Position numbers and translations under genes: made by a program
Notes under the pieces: model-generated
Databases searched by the model: none
Told to the model about the DNA's origin: nothing
Seen by the model: only the letters and a program-made list of their open reading frames with translations
NCBI GenBank assembly: GCA_034430175.1
Contig: DAOUFI010000012.1
Span: forward strand, 1 to 64,000
Direction: 5' to 3'
Length of the DNA stretch: 64,000 nucleotides
Source of the DNA: UBA6107 sp034430175
GTDB lineage: Bacteria > Chloroflexota > Anaerolineae > Anaerolineales > Anaerolineaceae
In this document: positions 41,387 to 49,660 of the stretch, piece by piece
Position numbering within the stretch: the first letter of the stretch is position 1
Layout: each line of letters begins with the position of its first letter

Positions 41387-43030
41387 CTATCCCAATTGGA
41401 GTGCTAATTTGCGCTCCAGCTTTTTTATTGCCAGGTCGGCAGCTTTTTCCGGATCTGAGACACCGGAAACCGAAACGTAATTAACAATACTGATGGCGCC
41501 ACCACCGATCCCTGTTGGTGACGATGTATTACTAAAGTAACTGTTTGGTACAATCACGCCATCTTCATTGGGGATATAAACCTCAGGCCCCTTTTCACCA
41601 ACAAGAATGGGCACCCCTGCGTAGACATCGCCGCCCAGCGCTTTCTTTTCATCGTAGTTGTATCCTTGGCCAGATTGATTATTTATGCCGGTCAAATTAG
41701 CCACACCCATTCCATTGACAGTGACAGTGCCTGCCTGGTTATTGACCTTTACATCAATTACAATCGTTTTGCCATGAAGAGCGTCGATCGAAGCCTGCAT
41801 GTCTCCATTACTTGCGATCACCTGTTGAGCGTAATCGTAATATGCCTTGGCTCGATCTGCTGTTGCCTGGTCGATCATTCCAGTGTTCACCTGATAATTT
41901 AGCAGAAATTGCATATCCGATTCAGAAAGGTCACCATCGGCAGTCAGCATCTGGGTATAAACGTTCAGTAACCACTCATCCACCATCTGCTGTTGGGCTG
42001 TCCTCAGGTCTTCCACCGCCTGCTGTCGGTCTTTTATCCCTGTGGTATCCCAGGGATGAGATTTTTGATAATCGTACAGATCCTTTTCCGCTGTTTTGAG
42101 GCTTTGCTCGTTCTGGTAAAGGTTTTGCGCCAGTCCGGAAATATCCTTATATTTTTGGGATAGATCCGCCATTTCACTATTAAGAGCATCGGTTCCCGCG
42201 GTTAAGTCGTCAGTAGCCTGGCTTTGATCTTTGATCGCTTCTGTTTGTTCCTTCGCCTGTTGAACCAATTCCTTGCTATACCCAAGCGATCTTTGATATC
42301 CATCAACTACCCCATTGTTCTTTTCTTTTTGGAGATCGAGATAGCGAATATGCTCAACTTCTTTATCAAGTAATTTTTGCAGGGTCGGGATAACTGCTCT
42401 TGCTATATTGTTTTTTACCGCAGTCCATGAATCATTTAGATCATCTTTGGATTTCTGCAATTTATTTGATGCATCGATGTCCTTTTGGGTGATTATTAGA
42501 CTCGAATTTACTGCAGCAGACTGATCTTTAATCGCTTTACTACCCAGTTGCATGATCTTATACATCTCGGTGCCGGATTTCCCAAACTTTTGCGTCAGGA
42601 AATTGGCCCGATCGAGGCCAGGATTAAGCTTCAAATACTCGTCAGAAAGGGCAGCGATGGACTCGATGCTGACATCTGTACCTTTCCTGGTTGCTCCCTC
42701 CATCGCTTTTTCGAGCGATTCCTCAGAGAGTTTTGCATCGTCAGCTACCTGGACCAGGCGCGAAAGTTCATCCGCCCGGCTCCCGGTCAGCGATACCAGC
42801 TTTTCAATGCTGTTGGCCTCGGCAATATATTCATTAACCGATTGCTTGGTGATATCGTAGAGCTTCTTACCGACTGCCACCGCAGCTGTGGCCGCGCCGG
42901 CATACGACAGGCTGAACCCGGTCGCCCTTTGAAACATATTTCCAACTTGTTTCAAGGCGTTTTGGGTATCTTTGTCCCCAACACCCTTTTTCATCGTATT
43001 AATAATGATGTTGATGACACTATCTGCCAT
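41387..43030 (-). CDS. Tail tape measure protein
   Basis: 547 residues, mostly helical coiled coil, with an N-terminal MADSVINIIINTMKKGVGDKD, a hydrophobic segment (FSLSYAGAATAAVAVGKKLYD) and later heptads. By the usual about 1.5 angstrom per residue rule it predicts a tail of roughly 80 nm. It follows the G/GT tail chaperone, the invariant siphovirus order. RBS weak (GGAAAATGACCA). Confidence 0.9.
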   Translation of the reverse strand: MADSVINIIINTMKKGVGDKDTQNALKQVGNMFQRATGFSLSYAGAATAAVAVGKKLYDITKQSVNEYIAEANSIEKLVSLTGSRADELSRLVQVADDAKLSEESLEKAMEGATRKGTDVSIESIAALSDEYLKLNPGLDRANFLTQKFGKSGTEMYKIMQLGSKAIKDQSAAVNSSLIITQKDIDASNKLQKSKDDLNDSWTAVKNNIARAVIPTLQKLLDKEVEHIRYLDLQKEKNNGVVDGYQRSLGYSKELVQQAKEQTEAIKDQSQATDDLTAGTDALNSEMADLSQKYKDISGLAQNLYQNEQSLKTAEKDLYDYQKSHPWDTTGIKDRQQAVEDLRTAQQQMVDEWLLNVYTQMLTADGDLSESDMQFLLNYQVNTGMIDQATADRAKAYYDYAQQVIASNGDMQASIDALHGKTIVIDVKVNNQAGTVTVNGMGVANLTGINNQSGQGYNYDEKKALGGDVYAGVPILVGEKGPEVYIPNEDGVIVPNSYFSNTSSPTGIGGGAISIVNYVSVSGVSDPEKAADLAIKKLERKLALQLG

Positions 43031-43040
43031 TGGTCATTTT

Positions 43041-43090
43041 CCAGTCATTGGGAGGAGCTAAGCGACGACATTGTGCCAGTTCTATCGGCA
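43041..43090. repeat. Degenerate dispersed repeat before the tape measure gene
   Basis: Shares the ends GTCATT...GAGGAGC and CAAGCAACCTCCGC with the repeat at 24450-24485, but has a longer unrelated centre. Confidence 0.45.
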
Positions 43091-43131
43091 AGCAACCTCC
43101 GCGCTAATTGCGTTACCAATAAAAATTTCCT

Positions 43132-43844
43132 TCAACTTCCATAACCTTGGTTCTTCCGCCATTTTGCTTTAATGGCATCTACCCGATTTTGACCTTCTCG
43201 CATTTCCGGAAGATCCTGTGTCAATGCGTTGAAAGCGTCTATCCACTCATCAGGCAAATAATCGATCTGCCAAGGCGCGATGATTGCTCCTCCACTGACT
43301 TTATTGATTGCGCTTGCGGTGATCATCGCCACCAGTTTTTCCTCGCTCGTCCGCCCTGTCTGTACTGCCTCAAGCAGGGCGGACTCAATCAGTTTTTTTT
43401 CTTTTCCCGGTGATTGGCAATCAGATCCATGATCGAATCGATCACCCAGAAAACAAATTGAGGATCTGTCTCACGGGTAGCCTCAAGCATCTCGTGGAAT
43501 TCATCCTTTGTAATGGGTCTCTCTCCTTCAAAGAGCACTCCAGCGTACCAGGTTTCAAGCGCGTCATTCAATGGATCGATTTTCTCGTTGAGCGCAGCAC
43601 TCTTCTTACTGATCAGATCTGTGAGCTCCTGACCATGCTCTTTTCGCTCTCTGGCCGCCTTCAAACGCTTGATATCCGCTTCAAACTCATCCTTCAGCGC
43701 GACAATCTGGGTGATCAGGTTAATCCGTTCATTCAGCATCACTCTCGGTGGGTTCACCCACACGTTCAACGCAGCTTCGCCAAATTCCTTGGCGTAATTT
43801 TTCAGCTCGAGCTTCTCAAATATTTTTGGGATCTGAATTTCCAT
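43132..43844 (-). CDS. Tail chaperone fusion GT made by -1 frameshift
   Basis: Ribosomes that slip at 43392-43398 (A-AAA-AAC in frame) continue in the -1 frame for 86 codons (LIESALLEAVQTGRTSEEKL... KNQGYGS) to the stop at 43132, giving a 237-residue G-T fusion. The spacer (7 nt) and the downstream 10-bp stem 43349-43358/43375-43384 are as expected. The T part is helical and acts in tail assembly. A stand-alone start for the T part (GTG at 43332) has no RBS. Confidence 0.88.
43389..43844 (-). CDS. Tail assembly chaperone G (zero frame)
   Basis: 151 residues, MEIQIPKIFEKLELKNYAKE..., helical and acidic/basic, ending HREKKKN. Equivalent to lambda G: chaperone of the tape measure during tail assembly. 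Upstream gene is the tail tube, downstream the tape measure. The last codons carry the slippery sequence, so most ribosomes make this short form and a minority the G-T fusion. Confidence 0.88.
   Translation of the reverse strand: MEIQIPKIFEKLELKNYAKEFGEAALNVWVNPPRVMLNERINLITQIVALKDEFEADIKRLKAARERKEHGQELTDLISKKSAALNEKIDPLNDALETWYAGVLFEGERPITKDEFHEMLEATRETDPQFVFWVIDSIMDLIANHREKKKN
43392..43398 (-). promoter_or_regulatory. Programmed -1 frameshift slippery site
   Basis: A AAA AAC in the zero frame, one codon before the zero-frame stop TGA (43391-43389). The GC-rich hairpin begins 7 nt downstream. Confidence 0.9.
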
Positions 43845-43854
43845 ATTTCCTCCG

Positions 43855-43876
43855 TAGGGGCATTACATGCCATGCC
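43855..43876. repeat. Degenerate palindromic repeat
   Basis: GTAGGGGCATTACATGCCATGCC, a decayed relative of the GGGGCGAATGGCATTCGCCC element, in the gap between tail tube and chaperone genes. Confidence 0.4.
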
Positions 43877-43883
43877 AGCTAAT

Positions 43884-44897
43884 TTATATGCTCGCCAGTT
43901 TAGTTACCACGCTTGGAACGATCAACTTTCCGCCAACAGGATCATATTTTCCCTGCAACACAAACGTATCCAAATTCGGACTCTTGGTACGATCAGTGCT
44001 TCCAAGAGGAACAACATCTTCGATGATTCCAAACATATCGATGGTTAGTTCATGGTTCTTCCCGGTGCCAATCTTAGGACCGGTAACTGTCAACCGCAGT
44101 GCCCGGGTCGAGCCAATAGCAGCGCGCAATGTTTCTGTCAGAGCGCTGCGTTGAAGGGTCAAATTCAACAAGAAACTGAATGCGCCAGATTCATGATCAT
44201 TGAAAGTTTCAACCGAACCGCCATTGAACCTCGGGTGTACACCATTGACGATTTCGAGATCCCAAGAGCGAAGCAGTCCTGTCAATTCGGTTTTGCCAAC
44301 ATCCACCCAGAGCGTATCAAGATAAACCCTGCTCAGCTTTCCATTCATGAAAGTAAGTGGAAGTGGGCTAAGTGCAGGCGTGAAGCTGGAGGTTACATTC
44401 TCGCGAGCAAAATATTCTGCATCGATTTTTACGCTATGTTCACCACCATCCTGATTCACTTGAGTGGAGAGCTTCAGATTGTTGAAAAGACAATAATTGT
44501 GTTCGTATGACTGCAATGAATCGCCACGCTCGATTGTATATGAGTCAAGGTCATTGTCTATTTCATCGAGGTTTGGTTCATGAGACCAAAGAAAATCTTC
44601 TTGATCGGTAGTTTGTTCCACTGGCGTAATTCCACCTTTGAAAAAACCAGAGAAAAGGAAGGGAAGAATCTCGAAAAACCCTTGATCCCATGATAGGGTA
44701 TCCTTTACCAGGATGCCCTGCACCATACTTCCGGTGATTTCTACGTTTTTTCCGATGTCATGATCGATTGTGGTCGGTTTTCGGTCGACCGGCATTTGCT
44801 TCTGCTTAATTGGCAGAAGTACGGTTGCCGCCACCCCGGTTCCATGAGCTGCAGGATCCTCTTTACCAATTTGCATTTTGCCTAAAATAGTTGCCAT
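43884..44897 (-). CDS. Major tail (tube) protein
   Basis: 337 residues, MATILGKMQIGKEDPAAHGTGVAATVLLPI..., beta-rich, with NVEITGSMVQGILVKDTLSWDQGF and YRERGDSLQ-like segments. Position between the tail-completion gene and the G/GT chaperone and its size fit the tail tube of siphoviruses. It carries the ATTGGTAGAGGTGAAAAA leader, a strong RBS as expected for an abundant protein. Confidence 0.8.
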   Translation of the reverse strand: MATILGKMQIGKEDPAAHGTGVAATVLLPIKQKQMPVDRKPTTIDHDIGKNVEITGSMVQGILVKDTLSWDQGFFEILPFLFSGFFKGGITPVEQTTDQEDFLWSHEPNLDEIDNDLDSYTIERGDSLQSYEHNYCLFNNLKLSTQVNQDGGEHSVKIDAEYFARENVTSSFTPALSPLPLTFMNGKLSRVYLDTLWVDVGKTELTGLLRSWDLEIVNGVHPRFNGGSVETFNDHESGAFSFLLNLTLQRSALTETLRAAIGSTRALRLTVTGPKIGTGKNHELTIDMFGIIEDVVPLGSTDRTKSPNLDTFVLQGKYDPVGGKLIVPSVVTKLASI

Positions 44898-44926
44898 TTT
44901 TTCACCTCTACCAATAATTGTTTGTA

Positions 44927-44947
44927 GGGGCGAATGGCATTCGCCCC
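44927..44947. repeat. Palindromic repeat GGGGCGAATGGCATTCGCCCC
   Basis: Perfect 21-nt hairpin in the gap upstream of the tail tube gene. Confidence 0.75.
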
Positions 44948-44957
44948 ATTCATTAAT

Positions 44958-45434
44958 TTACGCGCCAACGGTCACCTTTCCGACCAGGCTTTCCAATATC
45001 GTCCAGTGAACCACCAAACCCCAATGCTCAGTCTCGGCGCCATAAGTTAAAACAGATAGTTCAATGGATTTGGCTGGGACAAGAATAAATTCCTGTACCA
45101 GCCCGTTCAGCGTCAGACTCTTCGCAGCCGCTGTCACGATTTGGCGATAAAACTGCCAGACATACGATTCGCTTGTCTTTCTAATATCCTGGGATAAGTG
45201 AAATTCAGTAAAGCCACGCCATTTCGCTTCACTCAGACCACCCATACTGTAGTCCACGTCCATAGAGTCGCCCTGAAAGAATGAAAGTGCACATGGTACT
45301 TGTTGGATCGCCTCAGGTAGCTTATCAAAAGGATAAGAAACTACCGCCTTTCCTTTGCCGTCCTTGACCGTACCCCAGAGGTTGGTCAGGGATTTGCCCC
45401 ATAATTCCACACCCCAGAGATTTGAACTAACCAT
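44958..45434 (-). CDS. Tail terminator/completion-type protein
   Basis: 158 residues, MVSSNLWGVELWGKSLTNL, beta-rich with FTEFHLSQDIRKTSESYVW and EHWGLVVHWTILESL. Its place between the HK97-gp10-like gene and the tail tube matches a tail terminator. It overlaps the gp10-like gene by 8 bp. Assigned from position, not motif. Confidence 0.55.
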   Translation of the reverse strand: MVSSNLWGVELWGKSLTNLWGTVKDGKGKAVVSYPFDKLPEAIQQVPCALSFFQGDSMDVDYSMGGLSEAKWRGFTEFHLSQDIRKTSESYVWQFYRQIVTAAAKSLTLNGLVQEFILVPAKSIELSVLTYGAETEHWGLVVHWTILESLVGKVTVGA

Positions 45435-46059
45435 ATTTATGAATCTCCTCTACCATCGTATGAATGATCCGATTTAGTTCTGTTATCACGTAATTGCTCA
45501 TTTGATTTACAGTAGGCATCGTGATCGGTCGTTTTGGTAAACCTCTTCTGCCAATGGTTTTTGCTACCCGAAAAGCCACATGAAGAGCTTCGTCGTCGCT
45601 GGCACCAAGTTTCTTCTTCACCCAATCAACCAATCTTGCGGCTGGTAGATAAGACGAATTTGCTTTTCCGCCTGAAGAAACTTTGGCTGAAGCCCTTTCG
45701 TTTCTTTGTACTTCTTTGCCTCTCCAAGTAGAAACATCGGTAGACCTGTCATGCCATTCGGCTCCACCATCAATAAACCGAAAAACATGCAAACGTCCAT
45801 TTTTCCCTTTGGATGATGGGGCAATCTCAAGCTTTACGGACCCAATTCCATTGGTCGTTGTTTTGCTTCTTAACGATCGTCTTGTGCTACCAGTGAACAC
45901 CGGTACGTTTTCTTGTTCAGCTTTACGAACAACCCCTCCAATTTTCTTAATTCCCGGTATCAGGTAATCTTTATTAATGTTTATAGATTGGAGGAACGAT
46001 ATTTCCTTCAGCGCTTCTGTCATGCCTACCATTTCCATTGTTACAGATTGATCATGCAT
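45427..46059 (-). CDS. HK97 gp10-like head-tail joining protein
   Basis: 210 residues from MHDQSVTMEMVGMTEALKE, RBS GGAGGAGAAA. Matches the gp10-like minor head-tail component: EISFLQSININKDYLIPGIKK, VPVFTGSTRRSLRSKTT, HVFRFIDGGAEWHDRSTD and a helical C-terminus. It is the full-length copy of a tandem duplication with the 61-residue gene before it. Confidence 0.8.
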   Translation of the reverse strand: MHDQSVTMEMVGMTEALKEISFLQSININKDYLIPGIKKIGGVVRKAEQENVPVFTGSTRRSLRSKTTTNGIGSVKLEIAPSSKGKNGRLHVFRFIDGGAEWHDRSTDVSTWRGKEVQRNERASAKVSSGGKANSSYLPAARLVDWVKKKLGASDDEALHVAFRVAKTIGRRGLPKRPITMPTVNQMSNYVITELNRIIHTMVEEIHKYG

Positions 46060-46237
46060 TTTCTCCTCCGCTGAAAACGTCGATCTTCTCTTTTTCAACC
46101 TTTCGCACCGACGCGCCAATAGATTTCATCCCCGGTACAAGGTAATCCTTATTGATATTGATCGACTGCAGGAAGCTCAACTGGTGCAGCACCTGTTCCA
46201 TTCCTTCCATCTCCATCAACGCATCATCCCCAGCCAT
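46052..46237 (-). CDS. Truncated duplicate of gp10-like protein
   Basis: 61 residues, MAGDDALMEMEGMEQVLHQ. From residue 7 it repeats the N-terminal half of the next protein (SFLQSININKDYL identical; VPGMKSIGASVRKVEKEKIDVFSG versus IPGIKKIGGVVRKAEQENVPVFTG) and stops where the other continues with TRRSLRS. RBS GGAGTAAAC. Its stop overlaps the next start region, so it is translated in line. It may regulate assembly or be a decaying duplicate. Confidence 0.75.
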   Translation of the reverse strand: MAGDDALMEMEGMEQVLHQLSFLQSININKDYLVPGMKSIGASVRKVEKEKIDVFSGGENA

Positions 46238-46239
46238 GT

Positions 46240-47256
46240 TTACTCCAAATTTGGATAGTGGCTGCGAATCTCTTCCAATTGTTTCGGAGGAAATTCACTA
46301 TAAAATCCAGATTCACCGGTTTCGGAGTTCCCGACTCTACCTTGGAATCCGGACTCCGACTTCATTTGCATAAGGATCGCCACTTGCCTGGTCATATAGT
46401 TCACATCGGCGGGTGGTACAAGTTGCAAAATTTCTTTCGTCGTATGGGGGGTTGCGGTCGTCCCATTCACACCTCTTACAACAGTAAATGTTCGATAAAC
46501 ATAGATCTCAGAATTATCTTCGTGAGAAGCTGGAAAAGTTACATTCCATCCCCTGTTAACAGTCAACGAATTACCGGCTATCTTTTCAATATATAGATCC
46601 TCGCTATCGATCCGGATAACCTCTCCCTCTGCGAACTCTTTCCCATTGTCAACGCCAATGATTTGCTCGGACTCTGTATCAGTGATCACTCCATTGACTT
46701 TCGAAATGGCTTTAGTAGGATCCGGGCTGTGTTTGGATCCCTTACCTTCAATAATGTATTCCTGCTCTTCCTCGATCTGGATTACCATGCCCACACTCAG
46801 AACTCCACCATCAGCGACGATCAGGGAGGTTTCAGACACTGTGGCTTGGCTGCCAGTGATCAATAGGTCTTTGGCTTCCTGATAGAGTCCCCAAAAGGCA
46901 ATAATTTCAATTTCATCACCTTCGATCAGGGAGTCAAATTCGATACCGATATAAGGCCCATTCTCCCATTGTCTGCCCTGCGGAAGTAATTCATACTCAT
47001 CTTCGTCCAGTGCTGTGTCGTTTTTCGTGATGCTGATCAACTCCAGCATGGGAGGAAGATAAATACGATTTGTTCGGCCATCCATTCGAGAAGCGACAAA
47101 AGTTTTCGTTTCCTTTAAAGGAATGAAATCACCGATCTTTCTCTGGAGGGTGATGCTGGCAGAAGTGACTTTCTCCATGAGAGTTTCTGGAGAAACACTT
47201 CGACCAAATTCTCTCAAGATTTCATCAGCGGTGCAATAGATCTGTGCAGTGGACAT
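46240..47256 (-). CDS. Head-tail connector protein (gp6-like)
   Basis: 338 residues from MSTAQIYCTADEILREFGRS, RBS AAGAGGT. A helical N-terminal adaptor-like part (SASITLQRKIGDFIPL) is followed by a beta domain with AEGEVIRIDSEDLYIEKIAGNSLTVNRGW and a helical end (PPADVNYMTRQVAILMQM). Located directly after the capsid gene, as head-tail connectors are. The large beta insert is unusual compared with the about 100-residue canonical connectors. Confidence 0.65.
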   Translation of the reverse strand: MSTAQIYCTADEILREFGRSVSPETLMEKVTSASITLQRKIGDFIPLKETKTFVASRMDGRTNRIYLPPMLELISITKNDTALDEDEYELLPQGRQWENGPYIGIEFDSLIEGDEIEIIAFWGLYQEAKDLLITGSQATVSETSLIVADGGVLSVGMVIQIEEEQEYIIEGKGSKHSPDPTKAISKVNGVITDTESEQIIGVDNGKEFAEGEVIRIDSEDLYIEKIAGNSLTVNRGWNVTFPASHEDNSEIYVYRTFTVVRGVNGTTATPHTTKEILQLVPPADVNYMTRQVAILMQMKSESGFQGRVGNSETGESGFYSEFPPKQLEEIRSHYPNLE

Positions 47257-47322
47257 TTGGACCTCTTTCTGATAATGGGAGGGAGAAGTTCCCCCTCCCA
47301 TTACTTTCATCTTTCGGCTCTC

Positions 47323-48480
47323 TTATCCAAGCAGAGTCATGATCGCTTCTGGCTTTACGGCTTTCACGCCCCAGGCCAGGCCTACTTCGTAGGCAACACG
47401 GCGGCGTTGGCGGTACATGGCCACCTGGAAGCTGATCCCGGTCTGCGGATCGGTGATCACGGTCACATCATCAGCCGAGTCACCACCTTTTGGCATCGCT
47501 GGGGTGCGTAGGAGCAGATGGATGGCTGAGCGGCTGAATGCCAGGTTGGCGGTATAGTTGTTGCCAACGCCAACTGGATCATTGTTCACCCAGTCGACCT
47601 TATTACCAGGGTTCTGCAGCACAATATCACCATCACCATCTCCAGCAAAACCGGTTTTGACGACGTACTTGTTCGTGTCACGTCCGGTTTTGTTATTGGT
47701 CAGGATATCCCCAGCCACGATGGTTCCGGTACCGGTGTCGACATGGATGGTAGTGCTTCCAGCAGCATAACCGGCTGTCAGATCAACCAGGTACCCAGAT
47801 CCGGTGCCTTTCGTATGGGTTTTTACCTGCGCGCTTTCACGCACAGCCATTCCCATGAGGTCGAGAAGAACACCGCGGCGCAACAGTTCTACATCACCTG
47901 CTTCATTCGCCTTCCACAGCTCGGTCAGAGAGCGCAGCGCAGCGCCAGCCGTGGTATTGATCACGAGCTGGAGATCTCCCTGGGGGGCGCCATTATCCTT
48001 AAGCATCTTCAAAAGCTGTGCAAGGAAGGTTAGTTTGTTGGTGCTGTCGAACGGTGTAGATCCAGCGGTCCCATATGCCCGTGAAGAGTGAACATACAAC
48101 GCTGCCAGATCAGCTTCAACTTCATTGACCAGGGAGCGCATACATTGAGCAAATTGATCCTGAAGGATGGTGTTATACAACCCACCGATCCCCATTTGCT
48201 CTTCCGCTTCCCAGAAGAAGGTGGAGCTCTTGACTTTCGAAATCGTCATCGTTGCTGGAACGATGGTCTGGGCAGCAGGGTCCGGGCCAGTAGCAGCTGG
48301 GGCGATATCATTGGTTGTATTCGCTGCGGAGCTCACCGGATAGCTGATGGTCTGGTTCTTGGCTGCCTGCTCACCTGATGCATCCATCGTTACAGCGGGG
48401 ATGAAGCCGGTGAGTTCCCTCAAAACAACATCTGCAGCCTTATAGAGGGTTGGAATCAATCCTGTTAATGTGTTGGACAT
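47323..48480 (-). CDS. Major capsid protein
   Basis: 385 residues, MSNTLTGLIPTLYKAADVVLREL. Contains EADLAALYVHSSRAYG, QLVINTTAGAALRSLTELWK, LLDLMGMAVRES and RRVAYEVGLAWGVKAVKPEAI, which recall the P22/HK97-fold coat proteins with an inserted beta domain (SGYLVDLTAGYAAGSTTIHVDTGT). It follows protease and scaffold genes, the standard order, and its length fits an HK97-fold coat. Confidence 0.82.
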   Translation of the reverse strand: MSNTLTGLIPTLYKAADVVLRELTGFIPAVTMDASGEQAAKNQTISYPVSSAANTTNDIAPAATGPDPAAQTIVPATMTISKVKSSTFFWEAEEQMGIGGLYNTILQDQFAQCMRSLVNEVEADLAALYVHSSRAYGTAGSTPFDSTNKLTFLAQLLKMLKDNGAPQGDLQLVINTTAGAALRSLTELWKANEAGDVELLRRGVLLDLMGMAVRESAQVKTHTKGTGSGYLVDLTAGYAAGSTTIHVDTGTGTIVAGDILTNNKTGRDTNKYVVKTGFAGDGDGDIVLQNPGNKVDWVNNDPVGVGNNYTANLAFSRSAIHLLLRTPAMPKGGDSADDVTVITDPQTGISFQVAMYRQRRRVAYEVGLAWGVKAVKPEAIMTLLG

Positions 48481-48537
48481 GGTTATTTTCTCCTATTACC
48501 AATAAATTCAACCCAAAAGGTTGTGATTTAGAGAACC

Positions 48538-48906
48538 TTAGTCCTCCAGGGTTCCACCTGAGCGGATGAACCTTGCCTGGTCAACCAGGCTCAACTTGTT
48601 GTACTCACTCCTTTTGATGGTAGTCGATTGGTGGTCGACCTCATCTTCAGGCTGTGAGTTGCTGATCGGGACAAAATTTTTGGCGATGTCGTTCGGGCGG
48701 TTAGCCCTTTGCATCGACTCATAGAGAGCTTCTGCCTGGGCAAGCTTCTTCTGCGCCTCATCCAGCGTTGGCTGCAACTCGACTACTGCCTTGAGCTTGC
48801 TCTCTTCCGTCCCATCTGACAGGAGCGTCTGGATCTCATTCGCGATTCGCTGCTCCTCGTCCTTTGCCGCGTTTACTGCGTCAAGACACGGTTTCAGATC
48901 TAACAT
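48538..48906 (-). CDS. Scaffold-like coiled-coil protein
   Basis: 122 residues, highly helical: NAAKDEEQRIANEIQTLLSDGTEE, QPTLDEAQKKLAQAEALYESMQ. RBS AAGGAGTAG. A short coiled coil between prohead protease and major capsid gene is the usual site of the scaffold or delta domain. Its small size is unusual for a complete scaffold. Confidence 0.65.
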   Translation of the reverse strand: MLDLKPCLDAVNAAKDEEQRIANEIQTLLSDGTEESKLKAVVELQPTLDEAQKKLAQAEALYESMQRANRPNDIAKNFVPISNSQPEDEVDHQSTTIKRSEYNKLSLVDQARFIRSGGTLED

Positions 48907-48910
48907 TTTG

Positions 48911-49660
48911 CTACTCCTTCTTTAAAATTTTTTTGATTCGTTCACGCAGAGCTTGCGCCTCGCGTTCGATCTCTTCATCCGCCTCAGTTTTGCTGGATTT
49001 TTCCTGTTGCGGGTTGATCGTTTCTTCAAAAATAACACCTTCAAATATGGATAATTTAGCCTCCATCAAGGTCCCTGTAATGCCTGTTCCTTGTACAGCA
49101 GGAACATTCACCGCAGAAACCTCTTTGCCCCTTGGCTCAACGAAGGTAAGAATGCATGTTCTTGCTTCCTTCCCAACAATATAAACCACGCCTGGCCAAT
49201 GGCTGCAATCGCGGCTAAAGAAAGAATTGCCACAAATTGAACAAATAGCATCTTTGTAATACCAGCCGATTGAAAAACGATCCATTTTCCCCTCAAGGTA
49301 ATCAGTCATCCCACGGCGAGTCGTCAAACTGACCACAACTTGGATCCAATTATCCTTGTAAACTGATGAAAGGATCGTTCCGTCTCTTGAATCAATGGAA
49401 TATGTATCATGGTCACGAAGATAGGGTTGGCTCTCGAAAGAGGCGGCAAATGCAGGCATATCCTCATCATTGAAACGATATGGATTGAGGTTTTTTGCTG
49501 ATGGGCTGAAAACATTCGCCTGAAAATCAAGGTGATCGATTTCTCCACTCTCAATTTTTGGTAGAAGCTCTGACCGTGATGGCAGATTTAACCGGTTTAT
49601 AGTCGGTAGAGAGAACAACACTGGCATTAATTCTTTATTATTTTGTTGCTGGTTCATTTT
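48911..49660 (-). CDS. Prohead protease (S78-type) with zinc-cluster insertion
   Basis: 249 residues from MNQQQNNKELMPVLFSLPT. Likely triad His in PYLRDHDTY (about 78), Ser in DRFSIGWYY (about 128) and the EVSAVNVPAV block, as in HK97-family proteases. An inserted segment CSICGNSFFSRDCSHWPG (C-x2-C-x7-C-x-H) looks like a zinc finger. The start lies inside the portal gene. It cleaves scaffold and capsid during maturation. Confidence 0.78.
   Translation of the reverse strand, partial: KMNQQQNNKELMPVLFSLPTINRLNLPSRSELLPKIESGEIDHLDFQANVFSPSAKNLNPYRFNDEDMPAFAASFESQPYLRDHDTYSIDSRDGTILSSVYKDNWIQVVVSLTTRRGMTDYLEGKMDRFSIGWYYKDAICSICGNSFFSRDCSHWPGVVYIVGKEARTCILTFVEPRGKEVSAVNVPAVQGTGITGTLMEAKLSIFEGVIFEETINPQQEKSSKTEADEEIEREAQALRERIKKILKKE

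Noticed and set aside
43132..43332. Stand-alone 66-codon gene after the tail chaperone
   Set aside because: It is the -1 frame extension of the chaperone; its GTG has no RBS, while slippery site and stem are present.
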